Source of the DNA: Lithodes maja
Taxonomy: Eukaryota; Arthropoda; Malacostraca; Decapoda; Lithodidae
Direction of reading: 5' to 3'
Length of the DNA stretch: 64,000 nt
NCBI GenBank assembly: GCA_037953745.1
Contig: JBAKBP010000698.1
Location: 124,001-188,000 of the forward strand
Under the pieces are notes generated by a model that worked only from the letters and a program-made list of their open reading frames with translations, was not told where the DNA came from and ran no database searches. How positions within the stretch are numbered: position 1 is the stretch's first letter; each line of letters begins with the position of its first letter. Shown here one piece after another: positions 10,772 through 21,385 of the stretch. Both the position numbers and the translations under genes were made by a program.

Positions 10772-13030
10772 ATGCCTGGACCCAGTCGAACACCAAAGAC
10801 CAGGAAGTCGCAGAGTCCACAGAAGATCGAGAGGCAAGCAGACGACAACCGATTGGAAGACATCTTTGGAGACGAGACCCAGATGAGTGAGGAAGAGAGC
10901 ATGGAGGTAATCCAAGACAGCCAGCCTCCACGCCAAACCCCCCCCGCTGCCAAGCGGCAACCACCGCCACCAGCTCCCGCCAAAACCAGCATGCTACCGC
11001 CAGGGAGCAGCCAGGACACCCAGGACACCCAGGAGATCGACATCGAGACGGGTGACGAGGCCTCCCCTGATGCTATTATCTACGGCGTCAAGTCTAAACG
11101 AAGTATAACGAGGGTAGTGTTGCGCCCCGAGGACGAGGTCGCCGTGATGGAGTGGCTGCGGGCACATACATTCATGTATGACAAGCAGGCCCGAGAATTC
11201 AAGGACTCTGACCGGAAGTGGCGCCTGTTTGAGAAGAAGGCCAAGACTCTGACCCCTCCAATTAAAGGTTAGTTTCCCCATATTGATACGTGAAATGTTA
11301 TATTATTAATATTAACGTTGTTTATCTGTGTTAGTACAAAGTTTTCTGTGTTGTGATAGATAGTGACACTGTTTACCTGGGTAAATACCTGTAATATTGG
11401 GTGATATATAGACATTGTTGTGTGATATATACGTTTCTATTATATGTGATTTTGTCTTGCAAACAGGTGCTCAGCTGAGGACCTGGTGCGACAACATCCG
11501 CTCCAGGTTTGGAAAACTAACGGCAAGGAAGAGTGGTGCTGGGGCAGAATTACGGCACAGCGACCGTGATCAGTGGATCCTTGAACAGGGCAGTTTTTTC
11601 AGGGGTCACATTGTGCGGAACAAGCCTCGTAGCACCGGTGACGTGAGTGTTTATTATATATGTTATTCAAATTCAGCAATACTTATTTAATTATTTCCAA
11701 TTATTCCCTTAAGGCAGTTTTTATGTTAGATTTTGCTGTCATGTTATGCATGTTTTGTGGTTTCAATGAAACAATCTCCATAGATTTTTTATTTTAATTA
11801 ATAATTATTTATTAACATCATTACAACACTAAACTCCTACCCCCAAATGCCATTCATTACACTATAACACATCCCGACTCACCACATTACAGTAAAAATA
11901 TTATATCTGCTTTCCTCTGATAACACAGTTCATATACCAGGCCGCATCACAACATACCATTATAAAATAATCTTCTTGCTTTCACCCAAACAAACAGTTC
12001 CCACAGCATGCCACATCCGACGCCACCGATGATGCGCCTGACCTGGACGACCCTGTACTCGAGACCAGGACAGAGGGCGAGGACTCTGCGTCTGGGGCCT
12101 CCCAGCACAGCACAACAACAGGCACCAAGCGGCAGAAGGCTTCAACCAGCTCCGCTGAAATAGAAGAGGTGAGAAAGATTATAGAAATGTGCATATGCAA
12201 ACAAATGAATGTAAGCTGTGGAAAGGTAAGACAAGTTATATAATGTGAAGAGGTTCTCTGGACTGCGAATGCGCCACTCCTACTGACACGGTAAGGCAAA
12301 TATTGACATGCGCTACTAACTTAATTAATGATGTAAACTAAACATATTTTATTAACATGTACCTATTATGTAATATTTCTAATACATATCTTACAGAAAT
12401 CTGGAATGCAGATGGAGATTTATGTTATTTATGAGTGTGCATTGCATAATTATCCTGACACTGTCTGATAATAATCAACTTTTTGGACATCTCTCTTTAT
12501 AGATACAGCAGACGGTGACCGCCTTCCGCAAGGACGTCAGTGAACTCCGGGAAAGCGTGAAGACAGGAGGTGGACGCCTCAAGCCTCATGTTTCCGCGTT
12601 CGTTGCCTACATTGCGGAAGTAATGAATGAGTGGTCTGCCGAAGACTGCAACACGGCTCAGCAGGAGATCACAACCTACGTGCTGCAGATGGACAAGATG
12701 GCGCGGCAACGGGCTTCGGGGGCAACTGCAACCCCAGCGAGTGCGGCACCACCCCCCGTCCAACCTCCACAACCCTCCGTCATCGTACAACTTGCGCCAC
12801 AGGTGTACCAACAACGTGTGCCACAGCTGACTCCACACCTGGGCCAACCTCTTGGACCGGCCCCACAGTTTACGCCCACCTTGTGGGGCAGCTCCACCCC
12901 CACATATGGGACACACCTCGCGGTGCCCGCCACACCAGGGAGAAGTTTTCAGAGGCAACTCTTTGATGTGAGTCTCAACCTGGACTCCACAAACCCAACA
13001 CTACACACACCGCAGCACGAGGGGCAGTAG
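10772..13030 (+). CDS. Harbinger accessory DNA-binding protein (MADF/Myb-like), four exons, apparently intact
   Basis: Four exons join cleanly: 10772-11267, 11467-11642, 11998-12168 and 12503-13030, all introns GT...AG, total 1371 nt (456 aa plus stop). In PIF/Harbinger elements this partner protein binds the element ends and brings the transposase into the nucleus. A MADF/trihelix-type fold is suggested by EDEVAVMEWLRAHTFMYDK at about residues 123-141 and by RKWRLFEKKA and RTWCDNIRSRF across the exon 1/2 joint (phase 1 intron). Residues 1-110 are acidic, Pro- and Gln-rich; exon 3 is acidic and Ser/Thr-rich; exon 4 starts with a helical Glu/Lys/Arg-rich block and ends in a Pro/Gln-rich tail. 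The exon 3 acceptor has two in-frame options (11998 or 12007). Several AATAAA-like words follow the stop near 13055. Confidence 0.85.
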
Positions 13031-13628
13031 AGAATTTTCGTACCATGTAAAAATTAAAATAAAATTCTGTTGTGAATACTGTGTTTAGAATTCCAATCCC
13101 ATATGACAGTAATATGTTATGAAACAATAAATAATACTTATCTTTGCTGAAAATAGTCTCTAGTAATAATAACAAAAAATATGTCCTTAAATAACATGGC
13201 AGGAAAATATTTACGACTTGACATTCATTCACAGAAGTTACTACTAAATAAAATATAGATGAATATAATAGATGTTTAAAATATAGATGAATATAATATA
13301 GGTTTTCTAAAATTAATATACACTCATCATATACAAATGCCAGCGACGGCAATAACAAGGCAAGAAAGTAATAGCCTGATACGTATAAATATGAATATAT
13401 AATAATAAAATATAACTGATGCCTTACAGTGACATAATAAATTACTTAATGTCATGGAAATACTGAATAATGGAATAATATGCCAAAGCAAATGACTGAA
13501 GAGAAATGAAAATGAAAGTAATAATTATTAATAAGAAACATATGAACATAACAAATATGCAAATGATTTGGAAAAAGCTTCAAATTAGGTCAGTTAATAT
13601 AAATTTAAAATACCCAATCATCGTACCT
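13031..13628. other. AT-rich spacer between the convergent Harbinger genes
   Basis: No gene seen; it should hold both 3' untranslated regions. Intact polyadenylation-like words are present on both strands. Confidence 0.6.
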
Positions 13629-15093
13629 TCATGAGTCATTGAACCGGATATCCTGCCAGCTCACACTGCCCCGGGTTGATGTGAAGTAGTCTGCCATGTA
13701 GCGACGCAACTCCTTTGCGTAATTAGTAGCCTGGTTTCCGGTCAGTGGCATGAGCGGCTCCAACTGGTCACCATCCCTCCAAGACCCTGGCGTCACCCTG
13801 TGGGTGCGTGGGTTCTCACTGTCAAGGAAGCCAACGTGGTGGTGACTGGGGAAACGGCGACGGATGAGGTTGTGTAGGCAACAGCATGCCAGCACCACAG
13901 ACTCCACTCTCTTGGGTTGCAGGGGAATGGTGGTGAGCAAACATCTGAACCTGTAAAATAGGGAGACACAAAACATGGTTATTATCAAATACCTGCCTCT
14001 GCAAAGAGAATTAGTTAGCAATGCAAGTGTATAGCCTTATTAATGGCATTAACCCCACCAAAATTAAAAGATATTTACCTGTTAGCCAAGATGCCAAAGG
14101 CATTTTCCACCACCCGTCGAGCCCTGGACAACCGGTAGGAGAAGATCATCTGACCCATGTCCGTTGAGCGATGTGGGAATGGTTTCAGTAGCCAGGGTCG
14201 CATGGGGAATGCGTCGTCAGCTAACAGGAACTAGGGCACAGGCCTGGCACCAGTGTGTAGGGGTTGAGGAGGCGGAAGTCCCAGGGTGTTGTTCTCCAGG
14301 CCGGCCCTGATAGGTGTCTGTGCAAAGACACCACCGTCAGACCCCGAACCAGTGGCACCCACATCGCAGTACAGGAACTTGTAGTCAGCATCCACAACTG
14401 CCATAAGCACAATAGAGTGGAATCCCTTGTAGTTATAGTAAAGGGACCCAGCATTGGCAGGGCAGCGAATGGCTACCATTGGCTACGAATGGCTACGAAT
14501 TGCTTACCATCAATAGCACCAACGGTGTGTGGAAACTGCCAGCGTTCTTCGAAGAGGTCAGCACATTTCTTCCAATCTTCCGGGGTCTTGGGGCATGGCA
14601 GAATGAGAGGGTGGTATTCTTGGTAGATGGCCTCACAGGTGTCAGGAACCAGCAGTGAAATGGTGTTATGGGCGACGCGGAAATCATAGGAGAGTGTTTG
14701 ATATGAGTCACCAGTCGCCAGGTAGCGCAGGGTAATGGCGAGACGAAGGGCAGGGCTCAGGGATTTCCGCCAGAAGGTGTCCTGTCTCTCTATCCTGGGT
14801 GTTATCTTCTCCACTATTTCCCAGAACATGTCCACGTCCAACCTGGTGAAGTTTCTGAAACTGCGGTGGTCTTCGCGCATGAACTCATGCATGATATTCT
14901 CGTAATGGCCATACATTGGCCGCCGCAGGAGCCAGTTCCGCGTCCACACTGACCTCCTCTTCCTCCTTCGTTGTTTAATGGCTATTTTCAGAGCCAACAG
15001 ATCAACCTGGAGAGTTAAATCCATGGACATGGTCGCCAGGTATATGTCGATATTTTGGCGCTGGGAGGGTGTAATAAATACGTGCGCAGCCAT
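13629..15093 (-). pseudogene. PIF/Harbinger DDE transposase, broken
   Basis: Read leftwards from the ATG at 15093 (80 bases below a TATA-like box; an upstream in-frame ATG at 15198 lies above that box and is less likely). The N-terminal region is basic (KQRRRKRRSVWTRNW) and is followed by the helix-turn-helix part (LAITLRYLATGDSYQTLSYDF) and the first catalytic Asp in VGAIDGKQF (~14510). A 20-nt partial duplication at about 14470-14495 shifts the frame. The second Asp is in LYCDVGATGSGSDGG (~14350). A TAG at about 14234 replaces a sense codon just before the LLADDAFP block. The Glu is in RRVVENAFGILANRF, split by a 128-bp intron (13951-14078, GT-AG). It ends at the stop 13629-13631. Two independent lesions, so inactive. 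Confidence 0.92.
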
Positions 15094-15173
15094 GTTGTGC
15101 GGTAGAGTGTCACCGTACCTGTTGACGCAACGGTGGAGTCGACTGTTATGATGTTCAGCCCTGGTAGACCGCC

Positions 15174-15182
15174 CTTTATATA
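15174..15182 (-). promoter_or_regulatory. TATA-like box for the Harbinger transposase
   Basis: On the minus strand the sequence reads TATATAAAG, about 80 bases upstream of the ATG at 15093. Confidence 0.55.
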
Positions 15183-15204
15183 CATCCGCTGGCCACACAA
15201 CTTG

Positions 15205-15465
15205 TGTGTGTCGGCTTTATGCGGGTGTATGCGGTTCGACTCTGAAGTTGATCGTCTGTATTCTGGAGTCGATCGGCTGAAGTCTTATAGATGCGGGTGA
15301 AGTCGGCATGTAAAAATGACCGTTATTTTTTTTTTCGGTTCGAGTCTCAAGACTTCTCCGGAGTCAAGACGACAACGTCGGCTGTATGCGGCTGTAGTCT
15401 GGTGAAGTCCTTTGGATGCGGCATACCGAGCCAGCTCCAAAAGTCGGGGGACAAAAACGCTACTC
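15205..15465. promoter_or_regulatory. Right subterminal motif cluster
   Basis: Contains ATGCGG (several), GCGGCTGTAGTCTGGTGAAG at 15389 and GGTGAAGTCGGC near 15297, matching the left cluster in direct orientation. Confidence 0.6.
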
Positions 15466-15466
15466 T

Positions 15467-15507
15467 GCTGCATTCGGCGCCCGAGTCCTGTATGTGTGAA
15501 AGGGGCA
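15467..15507 (-). repeat. Harbinger right terminal inverted repeat
   Basis: Exact reverse complement of 9928-9968; followed by TTA. Confidence 0.96.
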
Positions 15508-15510
15508 TTA

Positions 15511-17459
15511 CTTTGAGAGCTCGTATTGTGCTCCCAATGTAACCATTTTTGCAAAATGGACAGGTAAATTTATAAACGATGGATGAGCGAAGTTCAGTGG
15601 GAAGTCTATCTTTGTAGTGAAACAGGGATCGAATCTTAAATTCATTCTTGTGAATTATTTTAAAATTGATATGAGGGAAGAAATTAGGTAATTTGTTGTT
15701 CAGTAATCTTTCTATTTTTTCTGATACCTTTCTTTTAGAAAGGGTAAACTAATATAAAAATCCTCCTTTTTAGCAGTGAGCACAGGTTGTCTAGGTTGGT
15801 ACAATTTATTTAGGAAATTCCTCAATTGCTTGTTGAAGAGGTCACTGGTGAAGCCATTATTAATAAAACAGTCTAAGGAAGGATATCTCGCAGTGAAAAA
15901 GGCTGTATGTTGAAGTCAAGTGGTACGCCCTGTGAAGAAGGGTTTTAATCGCATTAATTTTGAATCTGAGTGGACAGTAGCTAAAAAAGCTAATACCGAG
16001 ACCGGAAAAGGTGGGTTTTCTAAAGATTGAGATAACAAGTATGTCATTAACTTTGGTAAGTAGAAGGTCGAGGAATGGTAACGTGTTATTTACCTCGTTT
16101 TCGCTAGTGAATTTTATATTTTTGTACTGTTTATTTAGGTAATTTAGAAACAAGGGGGTATGACTTTTATCTTTAAAGACCAGCAGGGTGTCGTCGACAT
16201 ATCTACGGTAGAGGATAGGTTTGAAAGTGGGAGGGCAGTTGTCTGCCAGATTTGTTCCCAATAGCATAGGAAAACATTGGCTAAAGTACTGCCTAGTGGG
16301 GATCCCATCGCTACCCCATCAGTTTGTTTATAGATTTGGTTATTAAATATGAAATGGAAATCTTGTACTCATGCAATCGGGTAGATGGGACTCGGCAACT
16401 CATCTAGGGGAGACAACCTTATAAAAATCTGGGTGGATGGGACTCGTCAGCCTTGGTCGGCAACCTGTCTAGGGGAATAAACCTTATACAAATTACCGAA
16501 GGGCGACACGCTCATCGGTGCCACTTGCTTGTGGCAAACTCTACAATAGATACAATAGATAGAATGCTGATAGGACGTTTCTGAAGAAGGATTGACTCAT
16601 ACCCATAAAAGTCTCAGATTGGTTGAACAAATGTTTGACACAAAGGTTCAAAGTTTCAGTTAAGGGGACGTTGGTGAATAAGGAGGTTATATCAAAGCTA
16701 CATAGGTATGACGAGGGAGGTAATTTGTAGTTTGAGAGGGAAGTGAACAATTCATATGAGTTCTTAAGGGTATAATCGTTCGTAGTGAACGCTGATAAAA
16801 GTTGGGAGCAAAATTTAGCAAGCTTATCAGAGGCAGTATTATATGCGGCAAGAATGGGTCGAAGAGGGACAGTGGTCTTATGGATTTTAGGGAGGCCATA
16901 AAGAAAAGCCAAGGATGAACCTGTAGGCTTCATGGCATTAGCTAATTCCTCCGAGACTGTATTTAAATTTACCATAGATTTAAGTAATCTATTTATTCGA
17001 TCTTCGATTTTAAGGCTTAGTTTGAAAATATCAGTTTGAATTAGCTTAGTAAATTTGGAAACGTCTCTCAGGATGTCGTATATTTTTGAAAAATAGTCAT
17101 CTTTGTTGAGTAACACAACTCCTTTGCCTTTGTCGGGACGACAGACCACTAGGTCTTCTTTCTTACCAAGTTGTTTGAGGATATTTATATAATTTGTTGT
17201 AAATATGGGGGAGAAGACATTTTGAGATTTAAAGCCATAGAATTCCTTACAGACAACATTGCGAATAAATTGGACGACAGACTTAAATTCGACACCGGTA
17301 GCCAACCTACAAGTTTTAAGCCTAGAGACCAGGCTTTCGAAGGCAGTAAAGTATTGAAAAAAAATTGGTTTAAAAATGGGCAGGTTAAAATCAAGTCCAA
17401 AGGACAGCAAAATAGATTCTCTAGTAGACAGAGTTACATTGGAGTAGTTAAAGATAACC
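15511..17459 (-). pseudogene. Penelope-like reverse transcriptase with GIY-YIG N-part, broken
   Basis: Minus-strand counterpart of the plus copy at 25990-27755. Visible in order: N-terminal block with DLVVCRPDKGKGVVLLNKDD, RT block SFDITSLFTNVPLTETLN, catalytic RRYVDDTLLVF (~16195), FLDLLLTKVND, and at the far end the GIY-YIG start NGYIGST. The reading frame is broken by the insert at 16375-16563, by a shift near 16265 and by stops near 15860. The Harbinger transposon then splits the nuclease. The N-terminal ~100 residues present in the plus copy are missing because the copy is truncated at 17459. Confidence 0.88.
16375..16563. mobile_element. SINE-like insert, copy 1 (189 bp)
   Basis: Absent from the plus-strand Penelope copy at the matching position (26893-26900) and flanked by ATGC (16371-16374, 16564-16567). 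It consists of two ~60-bp units sharing GATGGGACTCG, GGCAACnnnTCTAGGGG and AACCTTATA, a unique region, and a degenerate ATAGAT tail. The unit is also present in reverse orientation at 40225-40345 in copy 2. I see no clear A/B box, so the SINE label is tentative. Confidence 0.7.
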
Positions 17460-17747
17460 TGTTGAGGTTCCCCAAGAACAAACCCATCACTGACATACTA
17501 CGAAGCAGGTAATGGATCCCCAGCTCTAAAGGGGTTTCGAAAATATGAACAGTGCTCGAGCAGATTGGAAAAAAGAAAATTAGATCTATACTTTCTTAAT
17601 TGCTGTAGGACTTACAATGTCTTTCCCAAATTCTTGAAATTCAAATTATACAAAAAAAGCTTACAAAACTCGGAACTTTATCAATCATGGAAAGAAAAAC
17701 TATTAAATTTAGAAATACTCACAAAAGAAAAAGAAATAAACAATCTT

Positions 17748-19440
17748 TGTTACGATCCAGGTTCTCAAAGACACATGGCTCTTCAACATTGGACTAGATA
17801 ATGGCAAAATGCAACAACGGTAACACTAGATCCAACCCCTGCCTTAAACACTGGAAAACAAAACACCATAACCGCCCTGAGTCGTGCCTGGACAACGAGG
17901 TATCCTATGACTCGGTAACTGGTGCACACACACTAGGCTGACGCTTGATGAAACAGCCTATTCTCAAACAGTAAAAGATTACTCGATTAGGTTACACAAA
18001 GAAAAGATAGTTAACGTGATTAATTAACTTTACGGTAGATACTCAAATAACTGGCACTCCTGTATTAAAGAAAGTGCAATGCTAGTCCTGCAACATCAAC
18101 TGGAAACTTCTGAAATAAGTCTGATGCTGGGAAGATGTTCGTAAAGAATCTTGAACAATTATAATGCAGAATACGGGTCACAATAAATGCTAGGACATAT
18201 AGTAATAATAGGCAGGCGAATAATAAAGACTGCGCAAAGGTAGTAATGCTCGACAACTAAAGAAATGCTTCGTGACACAACGCAACAGCCTACTAGGGTT
18301 GTGCAACTCAACAACAACCTCGGCTCAAAAGTGCAGTGAATAATAATGTTGCATACATATAATAATGGGGCTTATCTCTAACCAGTGTCTGCTCAGTTAA
18401 TAAAGTCTAGCTGGGGTATCAAGGCAGGGCAACAATGGGCGAGCATGCGGCTCGTAGCCTAACGTTGTCCGAGGGTGGTATAATGAAGATTACGTTATAT
18501 GACGGGGATGCTCTCTTGATAAATCTAGGTCTCTAGTACCTAGTTCTATCCTGGCGATCCCTCAGAAGTCAACACAAAGAGGCAGCACTATGTTGTGAGG
18601 GATAGGCTATGGCCCTCTCACACCACAGCGCTGTACTCGAAAAGTAAACCCACCCGAAGACAACTTAGGCTCCCACAGTACCTGTCGATGTCGTGCAGGG
18701 CTTAGCTAACACTGCACACATCGGAGACAACGACACAGTAACCTTACCCCTAGTCTAGCTTTAGATAACCAAGCAGAATCACTCAACACCTTGCCAGGGA
18801 GACATATACCGGTCTACAACCTTCCCGAGAGAGGACACACACGGAAAAGTCCGTCTCTCCAAACCTCATTAAAGCCTAATACATGGAAATATCTGAGAGC
18901 TTCACGTACAATACGACTGGCCGACGGTGAACGTCTATGCTGAAACCAGAAGGGATGTTGAGTTTAATAAAGATTAGAGAATGAGAAAGGAGAAGTCGAG
19001 AGAGAGAAATAGTATGCAAAGTGGCGAGTATGGGGGACAGAATTGCAAAGGATGTAGACGATACGCGTGTCAGGCAAGCTCTGAGCTTGGTAAAAAACAT
19101 GAGGCCGCGACGGGAAGGGACTAGTTGACCACCCGGCCGCCAACGCCGTCAGCGCCCAAGCGAGCCGCGTCATAGCTCAGCCCCCGCTGCCAGGTGTACT
19201 CCCTCACCCTCTCTCGCTCGCCTCCCACACAAGCAACATTTATATTATAGCGAATATAAAATATAAGGCGCGGTCACAGACCAAAACAAAGACCATTTCT
19301 AGACTGTCTGTGGCAACACGACACTAATAACATAAAGCAGATCATTCTAGGACAACTGTAGCCCATCCCCCCATCCTGGCGAGCGCTAGCGAGCTGCAAT
19401 GCCCCACGCAACCATTCTGCTAACGCCGGGAGGCGTCACA
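17748..19440 (-). repeat. Gypsy 3' LTR
   Basis: On the minus strand starts TGTGACGCCTCCCGGCG at 19440 and ends GGATCGTAACA at 17748. Almost identical to 24117-25809. Small open frames inside (18065-18256, 18876-19173) recur identically in the other LTR and are not genes. Confidence 0.95.
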
Positions 19441-19455
19441 CCCCCCCCCCCAAGA
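19441..19455 (-). promoter_or_regulatory. Polypurine tract
   Basis: Minus strand CTTGGGGGGGGGGG immediately before the TG of the 3' LTR; the standard plus-strand primer position. Confidence 0.85.
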
Positions 19456-19947
19456 TATGGGACACTCAACCATGAGCCCATAATATCTGAACAGGCAGAA
19501 TGTCGCTAGAATCTGCCACTCCTAACCATTCTGCCACTCATGGAATGCAAGCTCAGTCTCCAAAAAAAAAATACAACAACATTTTATATATAAAAAAATC
19601 TTATCACCCTTCCCAAACATAATACATTAATTCATAACATTGTGCTCCAAGAGCGAGCTTTAAGAAGCACAGCCTACTGAGGGAAAATCATCTGCCCTCA
19701 GTACTCAGCTACAATATTATCTTAAAATTAATTATCAAAAAGAAAGAGTTTTCATTTAATTTTTCATATTTTATTTTAATGTTGTTTTTGGCGGCTACTA
19801 TAGATGTAGCCTAACTTTCTTCTAATCAAAGCCAACAACTCCTGCCCTGCGACCCTACGCTGATGCTACACACGCGAGCCAACAAGCACCAGCGCAAAAA
19901 TACACCGCGAGCCAAGACAGGAGGCTATACCAACATACTGTGGTAGC
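19456..19947. other. Gypsy 3' untranslated region
   Basis: No ORF. Lies between the pol stop (19948) and the polypurine tract; AT-rich with runs of A near 19562-19600. Confidence 0.7.
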
Positions 19948-20742
19948 CTACCCCGGATCCTCCACCCGCGACAGACAGTCCGCAATCACATTCTCACAAC
20001 CGCCAATATGGCGAATGTCTAAGTTGTACTCTTGCAACATGAGCGACCATCTGGTCAGCCTCATATACCGGTTGTGGAATTGATTGAGGAATTTAAGCGG
20101 GTGGTGGTCTGTATACACTACCACGACTGGCCCATATGCAGGAACATAGACCTCAAAGTGTCTGAGCGCTAACACGATTGTCAGCAGTTCCTTTTCAACA
20201 ACCGAATAGTTTTTCTGTGCTGAATTAAATTTCTTTGAAAAGAAACTGACTGGATGCTCAAGACCTTCCTCGTCTGTCTGCAAAAGTATGGCACCAGCCC
20301 CTACTCCGCTGGCATCAGTCGCCAACTGAAATGGTCATTCAAAGTCCGGGGCCCTGAGGATAGGGTGAGTGCATAAGAGGTGTTTAACTACTCGAAACGC
20401 CTGCTCACACTCAGGTGCCCAGCGGAACTTTTTATCTTTAGCTAGTATATCTGTCAAAGGAGTTAACACAGTAGAATAGCCTCTTATAAAGCGGTGGTAA
20501 TACCCAATCATGCCCAAAAATCTCATGATCTGCCGCTTGGTGGTCGGCCTGGGGAACAAGTCGATAGCCTGTATCTTCTGTTGGGGCGGGCTCACCTGCC
20601 CTAACCCAACCACAAACCCCAAATACTGCACCGTGTCTTGCACAAAGTCACACTTGCCCAGATTAACCACCAAGCCTGCTTTACTAAGTTGACTAAATAA
20701 TGCTTCTATGTGCTCACAGTGACTTTGGAAATCGTGCTCCTT
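19948..20742 (-). pseudogene. Gypsy RT C-terminal part and RNase H, placed after integrase
   Basis: On the minus strand: RT thumb/connection (SQLSKAGLVVNLGKCDFVQD, then YLGFVVGLGQV, RFLGMIGYYHRFI), then after an in-frame TGA at about 20335 the RNase H (LATDASGVGAGAILLQ, YSVVEKELLTIVLAL, VYTDHHPLKFL) to the stop at 19948. The RT fingers and the catalytic YxDD box are missing: the sequence passes directly from the integrase tail (VRGLLHIVKEH) into DFQSHCEHIEAL, so an internal deletion removed the integrase C-terminal domain and the first half of RT. Confidence 0.9.
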
Positions 20743-21385
20743 CACTATGTGGAGAAGGCCCCTCACCTGATGCCCGAAACAAGCTCATTCGGATTGAAAC
20801 CGAGACTCTCTCGAGGTACTTCTCTTGCCGCGAACAAAACATACGGCAGACCAAGGTCCCAATCCTTTCCGTTCTCTGCGCAATAACATCGAAGCATGCT
20901 TTTCAGCGTGGCGTGCCACCTCTCCAACACCCCTTGACTCTCCGGGTGATACGCAGAAGAGACGACAGTGCTGATGCCATGCTGAATCATAGTTTGTTTG
21001 AACAGATTAGATGTAAAATTAGAGCCTTGGTCCGATTGCACCTCTTGCGGGTAACCATACCGCGAGCAATACAAGAGCAGGTTCCGGACAACAGTTTTCG
21101 CTGTGCCATTTCTCATTGGATATGCATCAGGATAACGAGTGGCCACATCCATGATAGTTAATAGAAATTTATTACCGGCACTAGTAGGGGGTAGGGGTCC
21201 GACCATATCAATGATGACCTTACTGAAGGGCGGTCCACTGACAGGAATGGGGTGCAACGGGGCTCTCGGAATTGTTTGGTTAGGTTTTCCAACCCTCTGG
21301 CACGTATGACACCTTGCTATCCAGGTTACCACCTGCCCCTTCAACCCCGGCCACCAAAACAATTTTTCTCACCCCTAGATGTCCT
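20743..21385 (-). pseudogene. Gypsy integrase, placed between protease and RT
   Basis: Minus strand: zinc-binding H2C2 motif split over two frames (LAGHLGVRK just above 21370, then ARCHTCQRVGKP), with a short deletion near 21362 ahead of FWWPGLKGQVV. Catalytic core: first Asp in KVIIDMVGPLPPT, second Asp in EVQSDQGSNFTS, Glu in PESQGVLERWHATLKS. The frame shifts by one near 20770, just before GHQVRG. Position between PR and RT/RNase H is the reverse of most Gypsy elements. Confidence 0.9.

Larger units (their letters stand above)
9928..15507. mobile_element. Complete PIF/Harbinger DNA transposon (5580 bp)
   Basis: The ends are perfect 41-bp inverted repeats (9928-9968 and 15467-15507; tgcccctttcacacatacag...). 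The element is flanked by the 3-bp target duplication TTA (9925-9927 and 15508-15510), and removing it with one TTA restores the Penelope sequence seen at 27755-27770. It carries two convergent genes, as this superfamily does: a plus-strand MADF/Myb-like DNA-binding protein (intact) and a minus-strand DDE transposase (broken). Each gene has a TATA-like box near its own TIR. It can only move now if a transposase is supplied in trans. Confidence 0.96.
9408..17459 (-). mobile_element. Penelope-like element, minus-strand copy (5'-truncated, with two nested insertions)
   Basis: On the minus strand the element runs from 17459 to 9408. Its segments 17459-16564, 16374-15508 and 9927-9442 align end to end with 25990-28241 of the plus-strand copy. 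The GIY-YIG part is split by the Harbinger transposon 9928-15507, and the RT part by a SINE-like insert at 16375-16563. It is truncated at its 5' side, where it meets the plus-strand copy head to head. At its 3' side, after the shared CCTCTTCATCT end, it carries 30-odd bases of the element's own 5' sequence (9410-9441), i.e. the beginning of a second tandem unit (pseudo-LTR), then (TA)n. Confidence 0.88.

Noticed and set aside
18065..19173. Small ORFs repeated in both Gypsy LTRs
   Set aside because: Identical in both LTRs because the LTRs are duplicated; LTRs of this kind do not encode proteins, and no motif is seen.
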